Source: Cupriavidus sp. BIS7
GTDB taxonomy: Bacteria; Pseudomonadota; Gammaproteobacteria; Burkholderiales; Burkholderiaceae
Length of the DNA: 42,471 nt
Assembly: GCF_000292345.1 (NCBI RefSeq)
Contig: NZ_ALOU01000051.1
Coordinates: 1 to 42,471 of the forward strand
Direction of reading: 5' to 3'
In this document: positions 7,731-16,901 of the stretch, piece by piece
How positions within the stretch are numbered: the stretch's first letter is position 1
Layout: the number at the start of each line of letters is the position of its first letter
Notes under the pieces: model-generated
Databases searched by the model: none
What the model saw: only the letters and a program-made list of their open reading frames with translations
Told to the model about the DNA's origin: nothing
Program-made: the position numbers and the translations under genes

Positions 7731-9551
7731 ATGTCCTTTCACCAGAATATCCAGATCAAGACCCTTCTACGGGGCGCAATGGCGATGCTCGCTGCAATCC
7801 TGCTGCTGGTGGGCGGGGCCGGTCTGTTTGGTATCTCCCAATCCAACGATGCGCTGAAGGAGACCTACTCCAATCAGATGGCGTCGTCCCAGGCGCTTTC
7901 CGAATCGATGCTCGGCTCCACGCGCCTGCGACTGGCGCTGGACCGCGGCGTGATGCGGGGCACCGAGAATGAGGACCTGAAGAAGTACGTCGATCGCTCC
8001 AATGTGTTTGTCGAGTCTTCCAACAAGGGCTGGAAGGACTACATGGCGCTGCCGCAGAACGACGAGGAGAAAGCGTTGGCCACGGCGCTGGGCGCCCGGC
8101 GACAGGACTTCTTCGAGAAGGGCGCCATGCCGCTGCAACAGGCGATGCTGGCTGGCAACCACGAGGAGGCGCTGCGTCTGGCGCGCGATGTCATGCCAGA
8201 CCTGCAACGCGCCATGGCCACGGCCAGCGACAAGCTCGAGAAATTCCAGCTCGATACCGGCAAGGCCAACTTCGAAGGCGCGCAGTCGCGCTTCGAGACG
8301 ATCCGCATGATGTCGATCGCGCTGATCGCGCTGGGCATCGTGATTGCCATTGCGGCTACAGTCATGCTCCACCGCGCCATCGTGCGGCCTGTGGAGGAAG
8401 CGCTGGATGTGTTCGAGCGCATGACGCGTGGCGATCTGACGTCGCGCATCTCTAGCATGTCGAAGAACGAGATCGGCCGCATGATGCAGGCGCTGGCCAA
8501 AATGCAGGATAGCCTCTCGGGCATCGTCGCCGAAGTGCGCGGCGGCACCGATTCGATAGCGTCCGCCACGCAGCAGATCGCGGCGGGCAACACGGACCTC
8601 TCGCAGCGCACAGAGGAGCAGGCGGCATCGCTTGAGCAGACCGCCGCGAGCATGGAAGAGTTGACCACCGTCGTGCGCCAGAACGCCGACAACGCGCGCC
8701 AGGCCGGTGCGCTGGCCGGCGAAGCCTCGCAGATCGCCATGAAGGGCGGTGACGTGGTGGGCCGCGTCGTGGATACGATGAACGAGATCAATGGCGCGTC
8801 GCGCAAGGTTGTCGAGATCATCGGCGTGATCGAAGGCATCGCGTTCCAGACCAACATCCTCGCGCTGAATGCCGCCGTGGAAGCCGCGCGTGCCGGCGAG
8901 CAGGGCCGTGGGTTTGCCGTGGTGGCCGGCGAGGTGCGCAGCCTGGCGCAGCGCAGTGCCAACGCCGCCAAGGAGATCGAGGCGCTGATCAGCGAGTCCG
9001 GCCAGCGTGTGGAGAGCGGCACCCGGCTCGTGGCCGAAGCGGGCCAGACCATGGGCGAGATCGTCCAGTCCGTACGGCGCGTGACGGACATCATGAACGA
9101 GATCAGTGCCGCATCGCAGGAGCAGACCGGCGGCATCGAACAGGTGAACCAGGCCGTGGCCCAGATGGATCAGGTTACGCAGCAGAACGCCGCCCTGGTG
9201 GAAGAAGCTGCCGCAGCCGCCGGCGCGCTGGAGGAGCAGGCGCAGCGGCTCAAGGGCGTGGTTTCGGTATTCACGCTCGCGTCCGATGGTGCCGCCTCAC
9301 GTGGCGGCATGGTTGCGCCGCGTCCGGAACCTTCGCTTGCCACGGTACCGAAGGCCGAACACAAGCCCACGGCCTTGCCCGCCCCCGCCGTAGCCCGCCG
9401 CGCGGTGGAACGCACCGAGCGCGCACCGGCAGTCCCCGCTACGCGGCGGCCGCCGGTCGTGCGCAAACCGCGCGACAGCCAGCTCTTGCGTCCGTCACTG
9501 AGCCAGCCCGCCACCGCAGCGGCCGGCGATGACAACTGGGCAGCCTTCTGA
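7731..9551 (+). CDS. Methyl-accepting chemotaxis protein, Tar/Tsr topology
   Basis: A 606-residue inner-membrane chemoreceptor. TM1 is at about residues 13-34 and TM2 at about 193-213. They flank a helical periplasmic sensor (about 35-190), probably a four-helix bundle. A HAMP domain follows (about 214-266), then the signalling coiled coil with its hairpin tip ([20 protein letters not shown]) near residues 369-390, the surface bound by CheA and CheW. The last 90 or so residues are a proline- and alanine-rich tail ending DDNWAAF. NWAAF resembles the C-terminal NWETF pentapeptide that tethers CheR and CheB in E. coli. ATG 7731 begins the first basic and hydrophobic helix; the upstream extension to 7611 is discounted. 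The ligand is unknown. Confidence 0.93.
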   Translation: MSFHQNIQIKTLLRGAMAMLAAILLLVGGAGLFGISQSNDALKETYSNQMASSQALSESMLGSTRLRLALDRGVMRGTENEDLKKYVDRSNVFVESSNKGWKDYMALPQNDEEKALATALGARRQDFFEKGAMPLQQAMLAGNHEEALRLARDVMPDLQRAMATASDKLEKFQLDTGKANFEGAQSRFETIRMMSIALIALGIVIAIAATVMLHRAIVRPVEEALDVFERMTRGDLTSRISSMSKNEIGRMMQALAKMQDSLSGIVAEVRGGTDSIASATQQIAAGNTDLSQRTEEQAASLEQTAASMEELTTVVRQNADNARQAGALAGEASQIAMKGGDVVGRVVDTMNEINGASRKVVEIIGVIEGIAFQTNILALNAAVEAARAGEQGRGFAVVAGEVRSLAQRSANAAKEIEALISESGQRVESGTRLVAEAGQTMGEIVQSVRRVTDIMNEISAASQEQTGGIEQVNQAVAQMDQVTQQNAALVEEAAAAAGALEEQAQRLKGVVSVFTLASDGAASRGGMVAPRPEPSLATVPKAEHKPTALPAPAVARRAVERTERAPAVPATRRPPVVRKPRDSQLLRPSLSQPATAAAGDDNWAAF

Positions 9552-9610
9552 AAATTCCGGCCAATTGATAAGGAGCTAGCGCTTCACGGTTCACGCGGCA
9601 TCCACAAGAT

Positions 9611-9647
9611 GCCATGATGCGGGCTTTTGTTCGACCCGCATCATGGC
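9611..9647 (+). terminator. Hairpin terminator after the chemoreceptor
   Basis: A perfect 13-bp stem (9611-9623 with 9635-9647) and an 11-base loop, followed by GTTTTC. The T tract is short, so termination may be partial and some transcription may enter the GGDEF/EAL gene 40 bases downstream. Confidence 0.7.
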
Positions 9648-9686
9648 GTTTTCGGCGCCCCCGCATTTCCATACCGCGAAAACCCA

Positions 9687-11669
9687 ATGACTGCCACGAG
9701 TTCCAGCCTCTTGCTGCTCGCAGCCCTGCTCGGCGTCGCCGCTGCGGTGGGCCTGCGCGCGGAAAAAACGGAAGGGGAGCCGGGGCGCAAGGCCGTCTGG
9801 TCACTGACATGGCCAACCACGCTGATGTCGCATGCCACACTCGGCATGCCGTTGTGGGTGGTGCTTGCTTCCGGCACGCTGACCGCTGCCAACGACAGCG
9901 CGCAACTGGCGCTCACGTTCGCCGCGACGATGGCGGCCAGCATGGCTGCGTTGCAACTGTTCGGGTCGACCGCGCATTGGCTGGGCCGGAACTTGCGCAG
10001 TTCGCGCATGGCCGTTGCCGTGGCGATGCTGGCAGGCGCCGGTCTGGTTGCCGTCGCCGGCGCCCGACTCGGGCGAGCGTGCGGCGCTGCCACCATGACG
10101 GCCCGCACCTGTATCGACGCCGCCGACATGTCGGGCGCCGTCTGGCTGGCCGGCGGGCTGGCGCTCCTGTGCACCGCGTTGTTCGCCATGCATCGCGCCC
10201 AGTCGCGCGGATGGCTGCCCGGGCAGCCGGAAACGGCTCCCGCTGACGATGCTGCCGACGACAGCACGTTCTCACATGCGATCCGCACGGGCGATGGGCG
10301 CATCGTGCGCCGCGGGCCGGGCCGCGTCCCGGGCCTGACCGTACGCCCTGCCGGCAGCGGGCAGCAGCCCGTTGGGGAATACAGCGTCAGCACGGACCTG
10401 CCCGACCGTTCGGCGTTTGCCCGCTGGCTGGACCAAAGTATTGCGAATGCGCGTCTGACCGAGACGGGCTGTGCAGTGCTGCTGATTCATATCGCGGACT
10501 ATCGTGAGGTAGATGAAGTGTTCGAAGTCCGCGCCGATGACATCCTGGCGCAGGACGCGGGCGCGCTGGCCCAGGCCGCACTGGAGCCGCACGATTTCCT
10601 GGCGCGGCTGGCGCGCGACGAATTCGCCGTTGGCGTGCCCAATCTCGTGCAGCACAGCCGCGCGCACGAACTGGGGTCCCGTGTGCTGGGGTCGCTGGCC
10701 GAGTTTGTCGAAGCGCGCGGCCTGCAGATGCAGATCGGCGTGAACATCGGCATCGCGATCTATCCGCGCGACGCCGCGACTTCCGAGGCGCTGATCCAGG
10801 CCGCGCGTGTCAGCCTGTCCGAAGCGCGCGAAAGCGGTTCCAATCAGGTGCGCGTGTTCAACTCCGCCGCTGGCGAGCGTGCGCGCCGCACCCGCGTGAT
10901 CCGGCGCGATCTCTGGCCGGCCATCCAGGACGACGGCCTTTCGCTGATGTACCAGCCCAAGTTCGACGTGAAGTCGCGCCGCGTGGTGGGGGCCGAAGCG
11001 CTCTGCCGCTGGCGCCATCCCACGCTGGGGGCGGTCAATACCGCGGAGTTCATCATGGTGGCCGAGCAGTCGGGGCAGATCGACAAGCTCGACGACTGGG
11101 TGATCTCGCGCGTCTGCGGGCAGGTGCGGCGCTGGCAGGATGCCGGGCTGCCGGTGGTGCCGGTGGCCATCAATGTGTCGGGCACGCGCTTCGCGAGCCG
11201 CAACTTTCCGCAGTACCTGCTCGAACATATCCATCAGTACGACATCCCGCCCTCGGCCATCACGCTCGAGATCACCGAGACCGCGGCGATGAAGGACATC
11301 GGCAAATCGCTGGAGACGCTTGCGGAACTGCAATCGCTCGGCATCCACGTGGCACTTGACGACTTCGGCAGCGGCTACTCGAGCCTTGGCTATCTGAAGC
11401 GGCTGCGCGTGGGTACGCTCAAGATCGACCGCACGCTGATCGGCGGGCTCGATGCCGACGCGCAAGGCCGGGCGATCGTCGGCTCGATGGTGGCGCTGGC
11501 GCACGAGTTGCGCATGAAGGTGGTGGCCGAGGGGGTCGAGTCCGCATCGCAACTGGAGATCCTCGACGCAATGGGCTGCGATGAAGTGCAGGGCTACTTC
11601 ATGTCGGTGCCGATCGACGCGTCCGGGTTTGCCGACATGCTGCACGCCGGGCAACCGCTGACTGTTTGA
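9687..11669 (+). CDS. Membrane GGDEF/EAL protein, probable cyclic-di-GMP phosphodiesterase
   Basis: A 660-residue protein. Residues 1-170 hold several hydrophobic helices that form a membrane sensor I cannot name. A linker (about 170-235) leads to a GGDEF domain and then an EAL domain. The cyclase signature is ARDEF (residues 309-313) in place of GGDEF, so diguanylate cyclase activity is unlikely, though GTP binding is possible. The EAL domain looks intact: EAL at 437-439 (GAEALCRW), INVSGTRF, EITETA, the DDFGSGYSS metal loop, LKIDRTLI, VVAEGVES and QGYF. The expected reaction is hydrolysis of c-di-GMP to pGpG, which promotes motility and fits the chemotaxis neighbours. ATG 9687 starts the first helix; no clear ribosome site is visible. 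Confidence 0.88.
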   Translation: MTATSSSLLLLAALLGVAAAVGLRAEKTEGEPGRKAVWSLTWPTTLMSHATLGMPLWVVLASGTLTAANDSAQLALTFAATMAASMAALQLFGSTAHWLGRNLRSSRMAVAVAMLAGAGLVAVAGARLGRACGAATMTARTCIDAADMSGAVWLAGGLALLCTALFAMHRAQSRGWLPGQPETAPADDAADDSTFSHAIRTGDGRIVRRGPGRVPGLTVRPAGSGQQPVGEYSVSTDLPDRSAFARWLDQSIANARLTETGCAVLLIHIADYREVDEVFEVRADDILAQDAGALAQAALEPHDFLARLARDEFAVGVPNLVQHSRAHELGSRVLGSLAEFVEARGLQMQIGVNIGIAIYPRDAATSEALIQAARVSLSEARESGSNQVRVFNSAAGERARRTRVIRRDLWPAIQDDGLSLMYQPKFDVKSRRVVGAEALCRWRHPTLGAVNTAEFIMVAEQSGQIDKLDDWVISRVCGQVRRWQDAGLPVVPVAINVSGTRFASRNFPQYLLEHIHQYDIPPSAITLEITETAAMKDIGKSLETLAELQSLGIHVALDDFGSGYSSLGYLKRLRVGTLKIDRTLIGGLDADAQGRAIVGSMVALAHELRMKVVAEGVESASQLEILDAMGCDEVQGYFMSVPIDASGFADMLHAGQPLTV

Positions 11670-11850
11670 TAGCCGAAAGCCGAATGCCCGGCTTCGTTAT
11701 TCATTTCTTTTCAATCAGAACCATGAAATTCTGATATCAGTTTCAGGTTTCTGCTATTTCCTCCGCACCACTTGGTAGTTGACGATCTCGCACGTCGGGC
11801 ACATGACGATTCGCCCGACGACAGACAACGTGACTACCAAGGTATTCCAG
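11670..11850. promoter_or_regulatory. AT-rich spacer with hairpins upstream of vgrG
   Basis: This spacer marks the left edge of the T6SS island. A small hairpin at 11677-11694 (AAGCCG/CGGCTT) followed by a T-rich stretch may end the upstream transcript. At 11714-11735, ATCAGAA and TTCTGAT form an inverted repeat, partly overlapping the palindrome CTGATATCAG (11731-11740). At 11793-11820 there is an 8-bp stem (CGTCGGGC with GCCCGACG) with a 12-base loop, ending 30 bases before the vgrG start. These could be terminators or control elements; function is not shown. Confidence 0.4.
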
Positions 11851-11895
11851 ATGGCGGAAGCATTCGATGGCGGCAGGAAAGCGGTAACGGGACGG
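11842..11895 (+). repeat. 54-bp repeat, vgrG copy
   Basis: These 54 bases span the vgrG start codon (11851) and its first 15 codons. They recur exactly at 18418-18471, 6.6 kb downstream. After the exact block, 9 of the next 11 bases also agree. This is the intact source copy or shares a common source with the downstream fragment. Confidence 0.9.
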
Positions 11896-14181
11896 CAAAC
11901 GTATTACCTTGACGTGCCCAGTACACCGAGTGCCATCGGGCTCTCGGTTGTGTCGTTCGAGGCGGCGGAGCGCATGGGTGAGCCCTACAAGGTCACCATT
12001 CGGCTGACGCATCCGCTGGAACTTGCGCGATCCGATTACCTGAAGAAGGACGCCTCGTTCGCCATCGACGCCAGCGATGGCACCCAACCCCGCCGCTTCT
12101 CGGGCTGCATCACCCGTTTCTCGAAGCTCAAAACCACCAGCGACTTCTGCTCCTATGAAATGGAGTTGCGGCCGAAGGTGGCATTGCTGTCCCTGACCAA
12201 AACGAGCCGCGTCTACCAGAACAAGACAGCGCCGCAGATCATCGAAGCCATCCTGCGTCGCCACGGCCTGGAGGGCCACCAGTTCGCTTTCAAGACCCGC
12301 CGCCAGTACCGCGAGCACAAGTTCCGGCTGCAGTATCAAATGTCGGATTGGGACTACATCCGCCTGTTGATGGAGCAGGAGGGCCTGTATTGCTACTTCG
12401 TGCCAGGCAAGTTCGGGCACCACCTTGGCGATCTGCTCGTCTTCGGCGACGACATCGATCACTACGTCTACCAGCCGCAGCGGGTCGTGCTGTACCGCGA
12501 GACAGCCGGCCTGGAGTCGGGCGTCGAGACGGTTTTCGACCTCCAGGTCCATGCGCGAACCGTGCAGGAGTCATTCCGGACGGCCGAGTACAACCCTGCA
12601 GATTCGTATGAACGCAAGGCCGCGGAGGCTAATGTCGCGCGCCAGGAAAAGGGCAACTACGGCCAGTCCTACGTCTACGGCACCGATCATCCGGACTTTC
12701 AGAGCGCGAAGTGGGAAGCGCAGCTGCGCCATGAGGCGGCGCTGGCAGGGCAACTCATCTACGAGGGCGAAAGCAACGTCCTGGAACTGCACCCAGCACG
12801 CATCCTGCGCATGGACCTCGCATTGCCCGATGCGCCAAACGGCCTGGTCATCACCGAGGTCATTCATATCGGCGCGCGTGACCAGGCCTATCGCAACACC
12901 TTCAAGGCCATCCCGATGGATCGGCGCTTCCGTCTGCCAATCGACGAAAGCAAATGGCCACGCATTGCGGGAACCTTGAGCGGGCGAGTGACTTCGCCGG
13001 GCAATTACAAGTACGCCTACCTGACGCAGCAGGGCCTTTATGTCGTGCGTTTCGATCTCGACTTCGATGAGTGGCCCAAGGGCGGCGAAAGTGTTCCGCT
13101 GCGCTTTGCGAAGCCGTTCGCCGGGGCGAGACAGACCGGCTTCCACTTCCCCCTGATCGACGGAACCGAGGTGGCCATCGCCTTCCGGGACGGGGACCCG
13201 AACAAGCCGTATATCGCTCATGCCCTGCATCACAGCCAGCACGAGGATCTGGTTACCAGCCAGGATCGCTGGCTCTCGCGCAATGTTATTCGCACGCAAG
13301 CGAACAACAAGCTGCGTTTCGAGGACTGGGAGGGTCAGGAAGGCGTCAAGCTGTCCACGGAATACGGCGGCAAGACGCAACTGAACCTCGGCCATCTCGT
13401 TGACCGCAAGCGCAAGAAGCGCGGCGATGGCTTCGAATTGCGCACGTCCGGGTGGGGCGCATTCCGTGGCGGCAAGGGGATGTTCATCTCGGCGGACGAC
13501 CAGCCGAACGCCGACGGTCAGCAACTCGACATGCAAGAGGCCGAAGCCACACTGCGGCAAGCAATGGACATGCAGCGCTCGCTGAATGACTCGGCAAATG
13601 CGGCGAAGGCCTGGCTCGCAGAAATTGATCGGCAACGCGCGCTGGTCGAGCAGTGCCTGGTGGGCCTGAAGAAGCCCGCGATTCTCGCCAATGCCCCGGA
13701 GGGTGTGGGTATCGCCAGCGGCAAGGACATGCAACTGGCCGCGCGCAAGCAGATGTTCGTGACGGCTGGCGAGGGCCTCGACATTGGCGTTTTCAAGCGT
13801 ATTACCGCAGCGGCTGGCGAGGCCATCTCGCTCTTTGCCGCAAGGCTTGGCATCCGCATCTTCGCCGCGAAAGGCAAGGTCCAAGTTCAGGCCCAGGGCG
13901 ATGACCTGGAATTGATGGCGCTTAAGAACGTCGTGATCAGCTCGTCGTCGGGCGAAGTCACGATTACCGCGTCCAAAGGCATCACGCTCGGCGACGGATC
14001 GGGAGCCTACGTGAAGATCGCCAACGGAACGATCGAACTGGCCAGCCCGAGCGGCAAGATCGACGCGAAGGGCAATCTCAAAATCGATGACCCGGCCGGT
14101 GGCAGCTTTGCCTTCCCCAAATGGTCCAGTTTGCCTGTCAAGGACATCAGGCGCGACATGAACTTCGGTTTCTCAGAATAA
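11851..14181 (+). CDS. vgrG: Type VI secretion spike protein VgrG with C-terminal DUF2345 region
   Basis: A 776-residue VgrG, the trimeric spike that carries effectors at the tip of the T6SS tube. The N-terminal gp27-like region includes SVVSFEAAERMGEPYKVTIRL and the QYQMSDWDYIRLLMEQEGLYCYF segment at about residues 175-200. The gp5-like OB fold follows (GRVTSPGNYKYAYLTQQGLYVVRFDLD, then GFHFPLIDGTEVAIAFRDGDPNKPYI). A helical insertion near residues 550-620 precedes the DUF2345 beta-helix region, which ends ISSSSGEVTITASKGITLGDGSGAYVKI. ATG 11851 is chosen because AAGG lies 8 bases upstream and the duplicated start segment centres on it; 11779 and 11803 are alternatives. The effector starts 7 bases after its stop, indicating one operon. 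Confidence 0.94.
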   Translation: MAEAFDGGRKAVTGRQTYYLDVPSTPSAIGLSVVSFEAAERMGEPYKVTIRLTHPLELARSDYLKKDASFAIDASDGTQPRRFSGCITRFSKLKTTSDFCSYEMELRPKVALLSLTKTSRVYQNKTAPQIIEAILRRHGLEGHQFAFKTRRQYREHKFRLQYQMSDWDYIRLLMEQEGLYCYFVPGKFGHHLGDLLVFGDDIDHYVYQPQRVVLYRETAGLESGVETVFDLQVHARTVQESFRTAEYNPADSYERKAAEANVARQEKGNYGQSYVYGTDHPDFQSAKWEAQLRHEAALAGQLIYEGESNVLELHPARILRMDLALPDAPNGLVITEVIHIGARDQAYRNTFKAIPMDRRFRLPIDESKWPRIAGTLSGRVTSPGNYKYAYLTQQGLYVVRFDLDFDEWPKGGESVPLRFAKPFAGARQTGFHFPLIDGTEVAIAFRDGDPNKPYIAHALHHSQHEDLVTSQDRWLSRNVIRTQANNKLRFEDWEGQEGVKLSTEYGGKTQLNLGHLVDRKRKKRGDGFELRTSGWGAFRGGKGMFISADDQPNADGQQLDMQEAEATLRQAMDMQRSLNDSANAAKAWLAEIDRQRALVEQCLVGLKKPAILANAPEGVGIASGKDMQLAARKQMFVTAGEGLDIGVFKRITAAAGEAISLFAARLGIRIFAAKGKVQVQAQGDDLELMALKNVVISSSSGEVTITASKGITLGDGSGAYVKIANGTIELASPSGKIDAKGNLKIDDPAGGSFAFPKWSSLPVKDIRRDMNFGFSE

Positions 14182-14188
14182 GCACAGC

Positions 14189-16888
14189 ATGGCAAATTCC
14201 ACACCGAACAAGGCCCCCGACACGCGTGTCAGGCAGCTTCCCTTTGCCTTTCCGTTCCGGAGAAAAGGCGAAGGGAACGCGGCAGGCAAGGATATTTCTG
14301 ACGAGCATGAATTCCATGCGCTGCTGAAAAAGGAAGCGTCAGGGAACTACTCCGTCAGTGCCAAGGGTCTGTGGCATGGCGGCATCCATATTTCGGAAGG
14401 TGGCGCGGGGACGGTTCTGGATCTGAAGCACGGCGTACGCTGCATCGCGGATGGCGAGGTGGTGGCCTTCCGCGTCAATCGCACCTATCTGGCAAGCCAG
14501 ATGCCAGCACAGGACGACCAGCCCGCCCGCGAGGCGCGCTACAGCACCGGCTTCGCCCTGGTGCGCCATACCATGGAATTCCCCACGGACAACAAGCTGA
14601 CGTTCTTCAGCCTGTACATGCACCTGCAGGATCTCGCAGACTACGACAGCGACAAGACGCTCCCCAGGCCCGCGTACTGGACACCAGATTTCAAGGTCAC
14701 GCAGTTCGCCCGCGACAAGCCAACTGGCGGCCGGACCGGCGCCACCCCGTCAAGCCAGGTGGGGCTCAGGGTGCGCGCTACACACCCGCGTGGAACCCCG
14801 CTGTGCATCCTGCCGCACGGGGCGCAGGTCAGCATCAGCAAGCGCAAGGGGAACTGGGGCCAGATCACGGACACCCATGGTGCGCAACTGATTCCCCCAG
14901 CGGTGGGTGGCTACGCACCGACCGCCGCAATCGGCGGGTGGATGTTCCTGGGCAAGGAAGACGGCCATCCCGTGGCAGAAGCCGTCGTGCCGGATGCCAT
15001 GCTGGACCGCGTGGTCACGCTTGCCAAACCGGTGCCGATCAAGGCGGGCGACCTGATCGGCCATCTCGGGCGCTATGACTCGCTGAATCAGCGAGCCGAA
15101 ACCCGCATGGTGCACATCGAGGCGTTCTGCGGCGATGGGATCAAGACCTTCATCGAGCAGGGCCGGGACTGGGTGGAGAATCGTGGCTTCCGTCCAGAAG
15201 CATGGAAGCCATTGGGGCTGCCGAGCGAGCCCACCATTCTGCGCGTTGCCAGGAACACCAGGCTGTACAGGGTGCCCTTCAACGAGGGAGAAGATCTACC
15301 GCTGACAGATGTCATCCAGATTGCCGCGCTTGCCACGCTGGGAAAGAACCCTGAGAACAAACGTGACGAAACCGTAGCGGGTAGTGATGGGAAGAAGCGC
15401 ACGTGGTGGCATGTCCAGAGCGCGGATGTGCACGGCCATGACATTGAAGGCTGGGTGCGGCAGGAAAACTTTGCAGGCGGCCGGGTGACGCTGGAGCATC
15501 CGCAATCCTGGATCGACTTCGAGTGTCTGGACGACTCGCACGATCCAACGCACACGATGTTTGGGACGACGAAGGCCTACGTCGATTACTCGCTGGGCGA
15601 GGATGTGCCGGCACCCGCCGACATGAAAAAGCTCAATCCGTTGATGGCGAAGATCTATCGCGCCATCTACCAGAGGGGAGATGGCAGCCAGGCCGCCGAC
15701 GAGTTGCGCATGATCACGGATGACCCGTGGCGCGCCATGCGCGTATCTCGCCTGATCATCAAGCACGAGAGTGAATGGGCCAATCCGGGCAAGTGGCGGC
15801 AGCTTATCCAGCTTATCCAGGAGGGAGAGAAGCGGACGGAACCGCAGCCGCAGTATGTCGAAGAACAGAAGCGTATCGAGGAGCTGGTCTGGTGGGACGA
15901 CGTGAAGTCAGGGGTGAGCGATTTGCCGGGGTCGGATGTGTTTCATATGCACCCGGTGGCGTTAGTGGGGAACTTCCTCATGAGCAGGGATGAATGTGCT
16001 TGTGGTTGCTGTTTTGTAAGCAAATTCTCAGTAACCCGCGCGGGATCTCAATATGGTCCGGTGTACTGGGGGGATCGCCCGTTGGAACGATCAAAGCTCC
16101 TAGAAGAGCTCACATTGAGAAAGGAAATCTCCGATAGCGAACGCCGCATATTGGTCGCCATGTCGCCAAATGAAGGAAATTTAGACTCGGTTCAATCATA
16201 TGACAGTGAAATTGTGACTGCCGGAGCGATGCAAAAAACCATCAATCCAACCGGCGGCGGAGAACTGCCGACCCAGGTTGCGGCCTTTCGGAGTAACGAT
16301 GAGGAAGCATATATACAACTCTTCGAAAAATGCGGATGGAGTGTCGAAGGGAGAGGGAGCCAAGCCAAGATGTTTTATACCCACCCGGTCATCACAAATG
16401 GTAACAAAATTACGGGAAGCGAGCTAAAGTCGATTATTAGGCAGGGATGCTCTCCGGAAACGTATCGTCAAAAAATCGGAAGCGTTCCGCTCGCTGTTAT
16501 TGTGAGCGCCATTACGGACAAGCGTTATGAGCGGCTCCAGTTAATGGATTTTTTAACAAGGTTGCGGAACGATATTCTACCGCAGACCCCACGAGGGTAT
16601 GACTATACCATCGGCAGCTATTTCCAATCTGATCTTGGACGCGCCACAGCGCTTGATCACCACATAAATCGCCCTGGTTACGTCCGAAATGATATTGGAG
16701 CAGCCTTAAAGCGTTTCTTCAATAGTTACCCGACCGCCCCCGCCAACCCGGCTGAGTGGGGCGAAAGGCGTCAAAGCTACGAAGCGACAATTATCGAGGA
16801 CTACGGGAATAATCGCCGGATGGCAGTTGTTAATGGTCAACCTGTTGCGCCGGGTCGCTATCGTGCCATGAAATCAAGACTCAATTAG
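14189..16888 (+). CDS. Candidate T6SS peptidoglycan-hydrolase effector (M23-like plus lysozyme-like)
   Basis: An 899-residue protein directly after vgrG and before an exported immunity-like gene, the usual place for a T6SS cargo effector. The N-terminal region resembles an M23/LytM metallohydrolase. WHGGIHI (His63, His67), YMHL (His145) and MVHIEAF (His309) align with the usual HxGxD, YxHL and HxHFE motifs, although two usual ligands are replaced. SH3-like segments follow near residues 190-230 and 350-430. VFHMHPVALVGNF (about 588-600) ends the core-like part. The C-terminal part contains SPNEGNLDSVQSYD, with Glu662 a candidate catalytic acid, then AGAMQKT and GELPTQV, suggestive of a lysozyme fold. 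The layout recalls the bifunctional amidase-lysozyme effector TseP of Aeromonas (from memory). Base composition drops after about 15990, as if the toxin end had been swapped. No signal peptide is present, as expected for T6SS cargo. Confidence 0.75.
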   Translation: MANSTPNKAPDTRVRQLPFAFPFRRKGEGNAAGKDISDEHEFHALLKKEASGNYSVSAKGLWHGGIHISEGGAGTVLDLKHGVRCIADGEVVAFRVNRTYLASQMPAQDDQPAREARYSTGFALVRHTMEFPTDNKLTFFSLYMHLQDLADYDSDKTLPRPAYWTPDFKVTQFARDKPTGGRTGATPSSQVGLRVRATHPRGTPLCILPHGAQVSISKRKGNWGQITDTHGAQLIPPAVGGYAPTAAIGGWMFLGKEDGHPVAEAVVPDAMLDRVVTLAKPVPIKAGDLIGHLGRYDSLNQRAETRMVHIEAFCGDGIKTFIEQGRDWVENRGFRPEAWKPLGLPSEPTILRVARNTRLYRVPFNEGEDLPLTDVIQIAALATLGKNPENKRDETVAGSDGKKRTWWHVQSADVHGHDIEGWVRQENFAGGRVTLEHPQSWIDFECLDDSHDPTHTMFGTTKAYVDYSLGEDVPAPADMKKLNPLMAKIYRAIYQRGDGSQAADELRMITDDPWRAMRVSRLIIKHESEWANPGKWRQLIQLIQEGEKRTEPQPQYVEEQKRIEELVWWDDVKSGVSDLPGSDVFHMHPVALVGNFLMSRDECACGCCFVSKFSVTRAGSQYGPVYWGDRPLERSKLLEELTLRKEISDSERRILVAMSPNEGNLDSVQSYDSEIVTAGAMQKTINPTGGGELPTQVAAFRSNDEEAYIQLFEKCGWSVEGRGSQAKMFYTHPVITNGNKITGSELKSIIRQGCSPETYRQKIGSVPLAVIVSAITDKRYERLQLMDFLTRLRNDILPQTPRGYDYTIGSYFQSDLGRATALDHHINRPGYVRNDIGAALKRFFNSYPTAPANPAEWGERRQSYEATIIEDYGNNRRMAVVNGQPVAPGRYRAMKSRLN

Positions 16889-16901
16889 TAGGGAATATCG
16901 G

